From Streptomyces sp. DH12 (GTDB lineage: Bacteria > Actinomycetota > Actinomycetes > Streptomycetales > Streptomycetaceae): a DNA stretch of 64,000 bases. Made by a program: the position numbers and the translations under genes. Shown here piece after piece: positions 1-9,049 of this stretch (positions within the stretch are counted from its first letter, which is position 1; the number at the start of each line of letters is the position of its first letter). The notes beneath the pieces were generated by a model, which did no database searches, had not been told where the DNA came from, and worked only from the letters and a program-made list of their open reading frames with translations. The DNA is taken from assembly GCF_020873895.1 (NCBI RefSeq), contig NZ_JAHWGT010000036.1, positions 1 to 64,000 on the forward strand, given 5' to 3'.

Positions 1-61
1 GGTTCGGGGCGGGGGCGGGAGGGTGGCCCGGGCCATGGGTTGGGCGAATCGATTCTGCTAG

Positions 62-77
62 ATTGGTCTATACCACC
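62..77 (+). promoter_or_regulatory. DasR operator (dre) upstream of nagB
   Basis: The 16-mer ATTGGTCTATACCACC closely matches the DasR-responsive element consensus ACTGGTCTAGACCAGT, with the TGGTCTA-ACCA core intact. A TAGATT hexamer at 59-64 overlaps its left edge and could be the -10 box, so bound DasR would block RNA polymerase. nagB starts 48 bases downstream. Known for Streptomyces: GntR-family DasR represses GlcNAc genes and is released by phosphorylated aminosugars. The site call comes from the motif and from dasR in the same window. Confidence 0.88.
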
Positions 78-125
78 TTAGCTAGTGTGACCCCTTTCCC
101 CTCCTCCCAGATCGGCAGGCCCAGC

Positions 126-911
126 GTGGAAGTTGTCATCGTCCAGGACGCCCAGGCAGGCGGCGCGCTCATCGCGGAGGGCATCGCCGACCTCCTGCGC
201 CGCAAGCCCGACGCTCTGCTCGGCGTGGCCACCGGCTCGACGCCGCTGCCCATCTACGACGCGCTGACCGCCAAGGTCCGCTCGGGCGCCGTGGACGTCT
301 CCCGCGCCCGGATCGCCCAGCTCGACGAGTACGTCGGTCTGCCCGCCGGGCACCCCGAGTCGTACCGCTCGACCGTGCTGCGCCAGGTGGTCGAGCCGCT
401 CGGGCTGGACGCGGACGCCTTCATGGGCCCCGATGGCTCCGCCGAGGACGTGCAGGCGGCGTGCGAGGCGTACGACCGGGCGCTCGCCGAGGCGGGCGGG
501 GTCGACCTCCAGATCCTCGGCATCGGCACCGACGGCCACATCGGGTTCAACGAGCCGTGCTCGTCGCTCGCCTCCCGCACCCGGATCAAGACGCTCACCG
601 AGCAGACCCGGATCGACAACGCCCGGTTCTTCGACGGCGACATCGACCAGGTGCCCCACCACGTCATCACCCAGGGCATCGGCACCATCCTGGAAGCCCG
701 CCACCTGGTCCTGCTGGCCACCGGCGAGGGCAAGGCGGAGGCCGTGGCCCAGACCGTCGAGGGCCCGGTCGCCGCGCTCGTCCCGGCGTCCGCGCTCCAG
801 CTCCACCCACACGCCACGGTCGTCGTCGACGAGGCCGCCGCGTCGAAGCTGAAGCTCGCGGACTACTTCCGCCACACCTACGCCAACAAGCCGGCCTGGC
901 AGGGCCTGTGA
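126..911 (+). CDS. nagB: Glucosamine-6-phosphate deaminase
   Basis: Cytoplasmic enzyme converting glucosamine-6-phosphate to fructose-6-phosphate plus ammonia, the last dedicated step of GlcNAc catabolism. The 261-residue protein begins VEVVIVQDAQ, the usual family start and length. It carries the phosphate-binding GVATGSTPLP near residue 36, LDEYVGL near 68, and the catalytic IGTDGHIGFNEP block near 135-146. I chose the GTG at 126 over an in-frame TTG at 63 because the earlier start lies inside the DasR operator and adds 21 unrelated residues. The gene is convergent with dasD and shares a terminator with it. DasR control is likely through the dre at 62-77. Confidence 0.95.
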   Translation: MEVVIVQDAQAGGALIAEGIADLLRRKPDALLGVATGSTPLPIYDALTAKVRSGAVDVSRARIAQLDEYVGLPAGHPESYRSTVLRQVVEPLGLDADAFMGPDGSAEDVQAACEAYDRALAEAGGVDLQILGIGTDGHIGFNEPCSSLASRTRIKTLTEQTRIDNARFFDGDIDQVPHHVITQGIGTILEARHLVLLATGEGKAEAVAQTVEGPVAALVPASALQLHPHATVVVDEAAASKLKLADYFRHTYANKPAWQGL

Positions 912-936
912 GCCGGTAGCGCCGCGGCGGCCGCGG

Positions 937-983
937 ACGACGGAGGGGCCGGGCACCTCACGGGTGCCCGGCCCCTCCGTCGT
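937..983. terminator. Bidirectional terminator between nagB and dasD
   Basis: A perfect 21-bp inverted repeat (937-957 with 963-983) around the 5-base loop TCACG. It sits 26 bases after the nagB stop and directly before the dasD stop on the other strand, so it can end transcription from both convergent genes. No U-tract follows, as is common in high-GC actinobacteria. Confidence 0.85.
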
Positions 984-988
984 GTGCG

Positions 989-2512
989 CTACGCGCCCGC
1001 GACGACCTCCGCCGCCGCGATGCCGCAGACCCGCGCCGCACCGTGCGTCGCGATGTGCAGCGCCCCGCGCGGCGGAGCCTGGTTCAGGCCCATCTCCACC
1101 ACGACCGTGTCGGGGCGGGCCGCGAGCAGTCCGTCCAACGCCTCCCTCATCCAGGCGTGACGGTGCGCGTCGCGCACGACGGCCACGATCCGGCGCTCCC
1201 CCGCCGCCCGCAGCACGTCCTCGGCGCCGGTTTCGGCGCCGTAGGTCCCGGTCCGGGTGCCCGGCAGGAGCCGCTCCAGCTCCACGCCGACGCCCCACGG
1301 GGTCTCGTCGCCGACGGCGATGTTCGCCTCCGGCGCGTAGGACGCCACGTGGACCGGTCCCGTCGGCGGCGCGTACGGCGTCCGGCCGGGCGTCACGCGC
1401 AGTGCGCGGCGGGCCGCCACCAGGCCGATGCCGGTGCCGGGCGCGGTCCCCTCCTGCACAGCCGCGCCCGGCTCCGTTCCGGCCCCCCCGGCCCGGTGCG
1501 ACCGGGTCCAGGACGCCAGCGCGCGTACCCGCGCCGCCGCGTCGGCCAGCCGCTCCTCGGGCAGTTCCCCGCTCCGTACCGCCGCCACGAGCGCGTCGCG
1601 CAGGCGCAGGACGATCCCCTCGTCCGCGAGGCCGCCGCCGACGCAGATGGCGTCGGCGCCCGCCGCCACGGCGAGGACGGAGCCGCGCTCGATCCCGTAC
1701 GTCGACGCGATGGCCTGCATCTCCATGCCGTCGGTGACGATCAGGCCCTCGAAGCCCAGCTCCCGGCGCAGCAGTCCGGTGAGGATCCGCGGGCTCAGGG
1801 TGGCGGGGCGGTCGGGGTCGAGCGCGGGCAGCAGGATATGCGCACTCATCACCGATTTGGAACCCGCCGCGATGGCGGCCCGGAAGGGGGCCAGCTCACG
1901 GGCGTGCAGTGTGTCCGGGTCCACATCGATGCGGGGCATCGCCAGGTGCGAGTCGACGTTCGTGTCGCCGTGGCCGGGGAAGTGCTTGGTGCACGCGGCG
2001 ACGCCCGCGGCCTGCATGCCCTCGATGTAGGCGACGGTGTGGCGGGAGGCGAGCTCCGGGTCGGCGCCGAAGGACCGCACGCCGATGACCGGGTTGTCCG
2101 GGTCGGAGTTGACGTCGGCGGAGGGCGCCCAGTTGAAGTCCACCCCGCAGGCGGCGAGTCGGCGGCCCAGCTCGTGGGCGACGGCCCGGGTGAGCTCGGG
2201 GTCGTCGACGGTGCCGAGTGCGAGGTTGCCGGGGAAGGAGGAGCCGGTGCGGACCTCCAGCCGGGTGACGTCGCCGCCCTCCTCGTCGATGGCGACGAGG
2301 ACGTCCTCGCGTTCGGCGCGCAGCCGCGCGGTGAGCGCGGTCAGCTGCTCGGGGGTGGCGATGTTGCGGCCGAAGAGCCCGACGGAGGAGAGTCCCTCGG
2401 CGACGCGCCGCAGCAGCCAGTCGGGGGGCGTGGTGCCGACGAAGCCGGGCTGGAGGACGGTGAGGGCGTCGCGGGTCAGCGTGTCGGAGGTGTCGCGTAC
2501 GAGTGTGGTCAT
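989..2512 (-). CDS. dasD: Beta-N-acetylhexosaminidase, GH3 family (DasD type)
   Basis: Glycoside hydrolase family 3 enzyme predicted to release GlcNAc from chitobiose or related oligomers. The NagZ-like core is clear: AIDEEGGDVTRL near residue 90, the His/Asp loop KHFPGHGDTNVDSH near 185, and the nucleophile loop VTDGMEMQAI near 265. No signal peptide is visible, so it is probably cytoplasmic and acts on sugars imported by DasABC. The 507-residue form begins at ATG 2512. An ATG at 2524 overlaps the dasC stop (ATGA) but its GAAGGG Shine-Dalgarno would abut the start codon, so the downstream ATG fits better. Either way it is translationally coupled to dasC. The C-terminal half after about residue 330 is more divergent. 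Confidence 0.92.
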   Translation of the reverse strand: MTTLVRDTSDTLTRDALTVLQPGFVGTTPPDWLLRRVAEGLSSVGLFGRNIATPEQLTALTARLRAEREDVLVAIDEEGGDVTRLEVRTGSSFPGNLALGTVDDPELTRAVAHELGRRLAACGVDFNWAPSADVNSDPDNPVIGVRSFGADPELASRHTVAYIEGMQAAGVAACTKHFPGHGDTNVDSHLAMPRIDVDPDTLHARELAPFRAAIAAGSKSVMSAHILLPALDPDRPATLSPRILTGLLRRELGFEGLIVTDGMEMQAIASTYGIERGSVLAVAAGADAICVGGGLADEGIVLRLRDALVAAVRSGELPEERLADAAARVRALASWTRSHRAGGAGTEPGAAVQEGTAPGTGIGLVAARRALRVTPGRTPYAPPTGPVHVASYAPEANIAVGDETPWGVGVELERLLPGTRTGTYGAETGAEDVLRAAGERRIVAVVRDAHRHAWMREALDGLLAARPDTVVVEMGLNQAPPRGALHIATHGAARVCGIAAAEVVAGA

Positions 2513-2520
2513 GGGCCCGG

Positions 2521-3435
2521 TCATCCCTTCACTGCGCCGGCCGTGAGGCCCGCGGCCATCTTGCGCTGGACGAGGAGGAAGAGGATCACGATGGGGACGG
2601 CCATCATGGTGGAGCCCGCCATCATGGGGGCGTACTCGGTGCCGTTCTTGGTGATGAAGTTGCCGAGCCAGACGGTGGCGGTCTGGTTCTGCTGGCTCAT
2701 CAGCATCAGCGCGTAGAGGTACTCGTTCCACGCCTGGATGAAGCCGTAGACCGACGTGGCGACCATGCCCGGGGCGAGCAGCGGGAAGACGACGCGGATG
2801 AAGGCGCCGGTGCGGGTGCAGCCGTCGACCATGGCCGCCTCCTCCAGCTCCTTCGGGATGTTCACGATGAAGCCGCGCAGGGTCCACACCGTGAACGGCA
2901 GGATGAAGGTGAGGTAGGTGATGATCAGGCCGGTGATCCGGTCGTACTGGCCCAGGTCGTTGAGGAGCAGGAAGACCGGGATGATCATGGCGACCAGCGG
3001 GACCATCTGGACGGCGAGGATGCCGACGATCACGATCTTGCGGCCGCGGAAGGCGAACCGCGAGATGGCGAGGGCGGCGAGCATGCCGACGGCGATGCCG
3101 ATGACGACGACGACCAGCGAGACGACGAGGCTGCGGCCGACGGGCCCCCAGAAGTCGGCGACCTCCAGGGCGCGCTTGAAGTTCTCCAGGGTGAAGGTGG
3201 AGGGGAAGAAGTGCGGGTCCGGGTCGATGGCGTCCTTGGCCGGCTTGAAGGCCGTGTTCACCATCCAGTAGACGGGGAAGCCGAGGACGACGAAGACGAG
3301 CAGGCCCACGAGGTTCCAGCCGAGCTTCGCGGGGCGCCGGCGGCGGGTGACGGCCCGGGGGGCCTTCGCGGCCGGGGCCGTCGGGGCGGCCGGGGCCACG
3401 GGGTTGGCCGGGGCGGCCGTGGCGTTGGCGCTCAC
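2521..3435 (-). CDS. dasC: ABC transporter permease for N,N'-diacetylchitobiose (DasC)
   Basis: Inner-membrane permease of the carbohydrate CUT1 family, 304 residues with about six transmembrane segments. A Pro/Ala-rich cytoplasmic N-terminus (first ~40 residues) precedes the first helix. The EAA loop, seen as PKELEEAAMVDGCTRTGAF near residue 205, is the docking site for the shared ATPase, which is not encoded here; MsiK, encoded elsewhere in streptomycetes, is the expected partner. Its GTG start overlaps the dasB TGA (GTGA), so the two permeases are translationally coupled. It works with DasB and the lipoprotein DasA in chitobiose uptake. Confidence 0.94.
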   Translation of the reverse strand: MSANATAAPANPVAPAAPTAPAAKAPRAVTRRRRPAKLGWNLVGLLVFVVLGFPVYWMVNTAFKPAKDAIDPDPHFFPSTFTLENFKRALEVADFWGPVGRSLVVSLVVVVIGIAVGMLAALAISRFAFRGRKIVIVGILAVQMVPLVAMIIPVFLLLNDLGQYDRITGLIITYLTFILPFTVWTLRGFIVNIPKELEEAAMVDGCTRTGAFIRVVFPLLAPGMVATSVYGFIQAWNEYLYALMLMSQQNQTATVWLGNFITKNGTEYAPMMAGSTMMAVPIVILFLLVQRKMAAGLTAGAVKG

Positions 3436-4442
3436 TCCACCTCTCCGATCTTGAGCATCTGACGCATGTAGACGGCGACCGCGCCGAGCAGCAGGAAGAC
3501 CGTGACGAGGGCGATGGCCGAGCCGGTTCCGTAGTCGTTCACGACGAACGCCTTGTCGAACGAGTAGGTGGTGAGCACCTGGAACTCGGGCTCGGGGTGG
3601 CCGTTGCGCATCACGTAGACCTGCGGGAAGACGCCCATGTCCCAGATGACGGAGAGGGTCGTCAGCATCACGATGATCGGCTTGAGGATCGGCAGGGTGA
3701 CGAAGCGGAAGACGCCCCAGGCGCCGGCGCCGTCGAGCCTGGCGGCCTCCTCCAGTTCCTTGGGCACCTGGGTGAGGCCGGCGCTGAGGGTGATGACGAC
3801 GAAGGGCACGGCGCCCCAGACGACGAGCAGCATGATCACGGCGAGGCCCTGGGAGCCGCTGGCGAACCAGTTGTGGCCGATCATGTCGATGCCCGGGAGC
3901 TTGTCGATCAGCCAGTTCAGGACGCCGTAGTCGGCGTCGAAGAGCCACTTGAAGATGGCCGTGGCGACGATGATGGGCATGCCCCAGCTGGCCACGAGGA
4001 CGACGCTGATCAGCGCCTTCACCCACCGCGAGACCCGCTGGAGCAGCAGGGCGATGAGCATGCCGAGGACCATCGTCAGTACGACGGCGCCGCCGGCGAA
4101 GATGACCGTGCGCAGGACGACGGCCCAGAACTCGCTGTCGCCGAGGATCCTGGCGAAGTTGGCGAAGCCGACGGACTCGGCCTCCTGGAAGCCCCACAGC
4201 TGCGGCTGGCCGAACTTCTGGAAGGAGAGGGCCACCAGCCGGTACAGCGGGTAGCCCAGGACCAGGACCAGGACGGTCAGGCAGGGAGCGAGCAGCAGCC
4301 ACGGGACCGACGCCCCGGTCCTCGCGGCGGACGCGGACGGTTTCCCGGCCGGCTTCCCCGGGTGGCGTCCGGCGCCCGGGCCGGGTGGTGGCGCTTGCCG
4401 CACCGGCGGCGCCTTCGCGGTGGTTGTCTCAGCGGCACTCAT
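3432..4442 (-). CDS. dasB: ABC transporter permease for N,N'-diacetylchitobiose (DasB)
   Basis: CUT1-family permease, 336 residues, partner of DasC. A hydrophilic Pro/Gly-rich N-terminal tail of ~45 residues is followed by about six helices. The EAA loop PKELEEAARLDGAGAWGVF lies near residue 230. Start ATG 4442 has a good Shine-Dalgarno (GAGGAG, 6 bases upstream). The gene lies 84 bases after dasA and overlaps dasC by four bases. A strong stem-loop in the dasA-dasB gap suggests that dasA is expressed in excess over the permeases, a common arrangement for binding-protein operons. Confidence 0.94.
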   Translation of the reverse strand: MSAAETTTAKAPPVRQAPPPGPGAGRHPGKPAGKPSASAARTGASVPWLLLAPCLTVLVLVLGYPLYRLVALSFQKFGQPQLWGFQEAESVGFANFARILGDSEFWAVVLRTVIFAGGAVVLTMVLGMLIALLLQRVSRWVKALISVVLVASWGMPIIVATAIFKWLFDADYGVLNWLIDKLPGIDMIGHNWFASGSQGLAVIMLLVVWGAVPFVVITLSAGLTQVPKELEEAARLDGAGAWGVFRFVTLPILKPIIVMLTTLSVIWDMGVFPQVYVMRNGHPEPEFQVLTTYSFDKAFVVNDYGTGSAIALVTVFLLLGAVAVYMRQMLKIGEVE

Positions 4443-4479
4443 CCCGTGCTCCTCAGCGATCCCTCTCGTGGTGCGGGCC

Positions 4480-4520
4480 GGCGGGGCCCCGTCGCGGTCC
4501 GGCCGTGACGGGGCCCCGCC
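4480..4520. terminator. Intercistronic stem-loop between dasA and dasB
   Basis: A 14-bp perfect stem, GGCGGGGCCCCGTC (4480-4493) with its complement at 4507-4520, and a 13-base loop. It lies just after the dasA stop. It may partly terminate transcription or protect the 3' end of dasA mRNA, giving more binding protein than permease. The structure is seen; the role is inferred. Confidence 0.75.
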
Positions 4521-4526
4521 CACAGG

Positions 4527-5804
4527 TCACTTGGTGTTGATGACCTTGTCGATCGCGGCGTCCGCGTCCTTGGCGGCGGCCTCGACGGACTTCTTGCCGT
4601 TGGCGATCTCGACGAGCATCGTCTTGAGGATCTGGCCCTTCTCGACCTGGCCCCAGCCGGGCGCGGTCGGGACGAACCAGCTGGACTCGGCGGCGGTGGC
4701 CGGGACGGCGGTCGCCGGGTCGGCCTTCAGCGGGGCGAGGTCGGCCTTGTTGTTGGGCAGGTTGCCCTTGGCGACGAGGCCCTTCTGGCCCTGGGGGCCG
4801 GTGAAGGCGGCGATCCACTCGGCGGCGACGTCCTGGGACTTGGACTTCACCGGCACGGCCAGGTCGGAGCCGCCGAGGAAGACGGGGAGGTTCTTGCCCG
4901 ACGGGCCGGGCATGACGAAGTTCTCCAGCTTGCCCTTCAGGCCGCCCACCTTGTCGTTCTTGGGGTCGGCGGCGGTGGCGCCCTCCCAGGCGGCGGCGAA
5001 GATCGTGGCCGCGTTGCCCTGGCCGAAGACGACGGGGCGGTCGGCCTCGTCCTTCGTCTTGTCCCCGTGCATGTAGGCGTCGAGGACCTTCTTGTACTCG
5101 GTGAGGCCCTTGACGGACTCCGGCGAGGAGAGGTTCGCCTTCCAGTTCTCGCCGTCCTGCTCGGCGATGGAGCCGCCGGCGTCGAAGACGAACGACATCG
5201 CGGCGTACCAGTCGGGGGCCGGCTGGTACCAGGCGCTGAACTTGTCGCCCTTCTTCGCCTGGATCTTGTCGAGGGCGGCGGTGAGCTCGGCCCAGGTCTT
5301 GGGGGCCGCCGTGACGCCGGCCTCCGCGGCGACGTCCTTGCGCCAGGTGCCGATGCGGCCGCCCGCGTAGTAGGGGACGCCGTACGTCTTGCCGTTGTAG
5401 GTGACGGACTCCTTCAGGGCGTCCAGCCACTTGTCCGAGTTCTCGAACTTGGCGGGGTCGACCTCGGCGAAGGCGCCCTTCGCCATGTAGCCGATCATCT
5501 CGGTGTTGCCCATCTCGACCACGTCGGGTGCCTTGTCCGTGGCGAGGACGGCGTCGAGCTTGGTGTTCTTGTCGGGCCAGCCGTAGTACTCGTGCTTGAT
5601 CTTGATGCCCGGGTACTTCTTGGCGATCGCGTCGTCGGCCGCCTTGACCAGGTCCGGCCAGTTGTTCTGCGCGTCGACGGTCAGCCAGACGGTCAGCTCC
5701 TTGGCGCCGCCCGCCTTGTCGCCGCCGTTGTCGGAACCGCCGCAAGCAGCGAGACTGACCATCATGCCCGCGACGCCGATCGCCGCGATGAGCTTGCGCT
5801 TCAC
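4527..5804 (-). CDS. dasA: Chitobiose-binding lipoprotein (DasA)
   Basis: Extracellular solute-binding protein of the CUT1 system, 425 residues. The signal peptide with lipobox VSLAAC places the lipidated Cys at residue 21, so the protein is anchored on the outer face of the membrane. The remainder is a family 1 binding fold (ELTVWLTVDAQNNW after the Gly/Asp linker, and TWRKDVAAEAG mid-protein). GTG start at 5804 with Shine-Dalgarno GAGGAGGG. It is the first gene of the das operon, divergent from dasR, with two dre sites in the shared promoter. Known role: capture of N,N'-diacetylchitobiose from chitin. Confidence 0.95.
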   Translation of the reverse strand: MKRKLIAAIGVAGMMVSLAACGGSDNGGDKAGGAKELTVWLTVDAQNNWPDLVKAADDAIAKKYPGIKIKHEYYGWPDKNTKLDAVLATDKAPDVVEMGNTEMIGYMAKGAFAEVDPAKFENSDKWLDALKESVTYNGKTYGVPYYAGGRIGTWRKDVAAEAGVTAAPKTWAELTAALDKIQAKKGDKFSAWYQPAPDWYAAMSFVFDAGGSIAEQDGENWKANLSSPESVKGLTEYKKVLDAYMHGDKTKDEADRPVVFGQGNAATIFAAAWEGATAADPKNDKVGGLKGKLENFVMPGPSGKNLPVFLGGSDLAVPVKSKSQDVAAEWIAAFTGPQGQKGLVAKGNLPNNKADLAPLKADPATAVPATAAESSWFVPTAPGWGQVEKGQILKTMLVEIANGKKSVEAAAKDADAAIDKVINTK

Positions 5805-5897
5805 GCCACCCTCCTCAGGGATGCCTGCAACCCCTGCCCACCGCGGAGACGTGCGACGTACGACGCATCTTGCTCGTGGGACTGGGACCTGATCTTT

Positions 5898-5913
5898 AAT
5901 GGTTTAGACCAGT
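5898..5913 (-). promoter_or_regulatory. DasR operator dre1 upstream of dasA
   Basis: AATGGTTTAGACCAGT matches the dre consensus with one change in the left half-site (TGGTTTAGACCA). It lies 94 bases upstream of the dasA start in the dasA-dasR intergenic region, where it could repress dasA and possibly dasR. The rest of the intergenic stretch to 6095 shows no other clear element apart from dre2. Confidence 0.88.
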
Positions 5914-5922
5914 AACCCGGAG

Positions 5923-5938
5923 CTTGGCCTAGACCTTT
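5923..5938 (-). promoter_or_regulatory. DasR operator dre2 upstream of dasA
   Basis: CTTGGCCTAGACCTTT is a weaker dre-like element centred 25 bp from dre1, keeping TGG-CTAGACC. Spacing of about two and a half helical turns puts the two sites on different faces. Paired dre sites in front of dasA are the known Streptomyces arrangement. Confidence 0.78.
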
Positions 5939-5996
5939 GGGGGTGTCAAGGGTGTATAAGAGGGGCTGTTGCGTCCGTTATCGGACCGACACCTGA

Positions 5997-6881
<885 letters not shown>

Positions 6882-7070
6882 GCCCGCGGGAGCGGACCCG
6901 GATCCGGATCCTGGCCCGGACCTCGACCCTGACCCGATCGGCGCACGGTTCCCGCCGGCCACAGTGGTCACAGCAGTCACACCGTTATCAAGCAACGGGT
7001 TCCCTCCCGCCGGGCCGTCCCCTAGATTCACCGCATCGCACGGCTGATCTTGAGGGGACGGTGCCGCCGT

Positions 7071-7334
7071 ATGCCGGAGATGTCGCAAGAGAAACCACCC
7101 GTCGTCACCCCCGTGCGGGTGGTGATCGCGTTCTGTCTCGTCGCCCCGTTCGTCGCGATGCTCTGGGTGGGCTCCTACGCCCGGACCGAACCGGTGCTCA
7201 TCGGGATCCCGTTCTTCTACTGGTACCAGATGCTCTGGGTCGTGCTCTCCACCGCGCTGACCATGCTCGCGTACCGGCTCTGGCACCGTGACCAGCGGGC
7301 CCGCGCCTCCCGGGACGGGGGTGCGGAGCGATGA
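7071..7334 (+). CDS. DUF3311 small membrane protein, symporter partner
   Basis: An 87-residue protein with two predicted transmembrane helices (VRVVIAFCLVAPFVAMLWVG and the stretch around FFYWYQMLWVVLSTALTM) and a basic C-terminus. The family is found directly upstream of solute:sodium symporters, much as DUF485 proteins accompany ActP. Its TGA overlaps the ATG of the symporter (ATGA), so the pair is translationally coupled. The start is uncertain: ATG 7071 lies 13 bases after GAGGGG, and ATG 7080 is an alternative. A TAGATT hexamer at 7023-7028 may be a -10 box. Confidence 0.85.
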   Translation: MPEMSQEKPPVVTPVRVVIAFCLVAPFVAMLWVGSYARTEPVLIGIPFFYWYQMLWVVLSTALTMLAYRLWHRDQRARASRDGGAER

Positions 7335-8953
7335 AGGACGGTGTCAACGGCGTCGCGCTCGCCGTCTTCGTCTTCTTCTTCCTGCTCGTCACGGTCCTGG
7401 GCTTCATGGCCGCGCGCTGGCGGCGGGCCGAGAACGAGCAGAGCCTGGACGAATGGGGCCTGGGCGGCCGGTCCTTCGGCACCTGGGTCACCTGGTTCCT
7501 GCTCGGCGGCGACCTCTACACGGCCTACACCTTCGTCGCCGTCCCCGCGGCCATCTACGCGGCGGGCGCGGCCGGCTTCTTCGCCGTGCCGTACACGATC
7601 CTCGTCTACCCGCTGATCTTCACCTTCCTGCCGCGGCTGTGGTCGGTGTCGCACCGGCACGGCTACGTCACCACCGCCGACTTCGTGCGCGGCCGCTGGG
7701 GCTCCAAGGGCCTGTCGCTGGCGGTCGCCCTCACCGGCATCCTCGCCACCATGCCGTACATCGCGCTCCAGCTCGTCGGCATCCAGGCCGTGCTGGACGT
7801 GATGGGCGTCGGAGGCGGCGAGTCCACGCACTGGTTCATCAAGGACCTGCCGCTGCTGATCGCCTTCGGCGTCCTCGCGGCGTACACGTACTCCTCCGGG
7901 CTGCGCGCCCCCGCGCTGATCGCGTTCGTCAAGGACACGCTCATCTACCTGGTCATCGCGGTCGCCATCATCTACATCCCGATCAAGCTGGGCGGCTTCG
8001 ACGCGATCTTCAGCGCCGCGAGCGACGCCTACGCCCAGGTCAACCCGGCGACCGACAAACCGCGCGGCGCGCTGGTGCCGAACGAGGCCGGCCAGTGGAC
8101 GTACGCGACGCTGGCCCTCGGCTCGGCGCTGGCGCTGTTCATGTACCCGCACTCCATCACCGCGACGCTGTCCTCCGGCAGCCGCGACGTCATCCGCCGC
8201 AACACCACCATCCTGCCGCTGTACTCGCTGATGCTGGGCCTGCTGGCGTTCCTCGGGTTCATGGCGATCGCCGCGGGCATCAAGGTGCAGAACGGGCAAC
8301 TGGCCATCCCGCAGCTCTTCGAGGACATGTTCCCCGACTGGTTCGCCGGGGTCGCCTTCGCCGCCATCGGCATCGGCGCGCTCGTGCCGGCCGCCATCAT
8401 GTCGATCGCCGCGGCCAACCTCTTCACCCGCAACATCTACAAGGACTTCCTGAAGCCGGACGCCACCCCGGAGCAGGAGACCAAGGTGTCCAAGCTGGTG
8501 TCGCTGCTGGTCAAGGTGGGCGCGCTGGCGTTCGTCCTGACGATGGACAAGACGGTCGCCATCAACTTCCAGCTCCTCGGCGGCATCTGGATCCTCCAGA
8601 CCTTCCCGGCGCTGGTCGGCGGCCTGTTCACCCGCTGGTTCCACCGCTGGGCGCTGCTCGGCGGCTGGGCGGTCGGCATGGTGTACGGCACGTGGACCGC
8701 GTACAACGTCGCCGGACCCACGCAGAAGCACTTCGGCGGCTCGTCGGCGGCGATCCCGGGCATCGGGGAGATCGGCTACATCGGCCTCACCGCCTTCGTG
8801 CTGAACGTCCTGGTCACGGTGGCCCTCACGTTCGCGCTGCGGGCTTTGCGGGCGCCGGAGGGGGTCGACGAGACGACCGCCGGCGACTACACCGCCGACG
8901 TGGGCGACGCGGGCGTGCGCCCGACGGTCCCGAAGGTCGGCACCGGCCACTGA
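7331..8953 (+). CDS. Solute:sodium symporter, monocarboxylate-uptake (MctP-like)
   Basis: A 540-residue membrane transporter of the SSS family with about 13 helices. Features: LGGRSFGTWVTWFLLGGDLY near residue 45, the substrate/Na+ region around VTTADFVRGRWGS near 115, and the conserved MYPHSITATLSS near 275. Similarity is to MctP/MctC-type carriers of pyruvate, acetate and other monocarboxylates, but substrate cannot be read from sequence. It is coupled to the upstream DUF3311 gene. Its position beside the das cluster is the usual streptomycete gene order and need not mean shared function. Confidence 0.88.
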   Translation: MKDGVNGVALAVFVFFFLLVTVLGFMAARWRRAENEQSLDEWGLGGRSFGTWVTWFLLGGDLYTAYTFVAVPAAIYAAGAAGFFAVPYTILVYPLIFTFLPRLWSVSHRHGYVTTADFVRGRWGSKGLSLAVALTGILATMPYIALQLVGIQAVLDVMGVGGGESTHWFIKDLPLLIAFGVLAAYTYSSGLRAPALIAFVKDTLIYLVIAVAIIYIPIKLGGFDAIFSAASDAYAQVNPATDKPRGALVPNEAGQWTYATLALGSALALFMYPHSITATLSSGSRDVIRRNTTILPLYSLMLGLLAFLGFMAIAAGIKVQNGQLAIPQLFEDMFPDWFAGVAFAAIGIGALVPAAIMSIAAANLFTRNIYKDFLKPDATPEQETKVSKLVSLLVKVGALAFVLTMDKTVAINFQLLGGIWILQTFPALVGGLFTRWFHRWALLGGWAVGMVYGTWTAYNVAGPTQKHFGGSSAAIPGIGEIGYIGLTAFVLNVLVTVALTFALRALRAPEGVDETTAGDYTADVGDAGVRPTVPKVGTGH

Positions 8954-8972
8954 GCCGGAACCCGCCCCGCGG

Positions 8973-9015
8973 CGAGGGCCCCCGCACCGTCCCGGCAGGG
9001 CGGCGGGGGCCCTCG
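8973..9015. terminator. Terminator after the symporter gene
   Basis: A 13-bp inverted repeat, CGAGGGCCCCCGC (8973-8985) with its complement at 9003-9015, and a 17-base loop, 20 bases past the symporter stop and 35 bases before the lipoprotein start. Confidence 0.8.
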
Positions 9016-9049
9016 TCCGTCCGCCGTGCCGGTACGCGAGGATGTGCGC

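Noticed and set aside
63-125. TTG start at 63 for nagB giving 21 extra residues
   Set aside because: The TTG lies inside the DasR operator, and the family start matches GTG 126.
2503-3462. Long open frame on the + strand opposite dasC, and many similar frames across the window
   Set aside because: High GC makes long antisense frames by chance. These are Arg/His/Asp/Gly-rich, lack credible ribosome sites and lie opposite genes with clear protein families.
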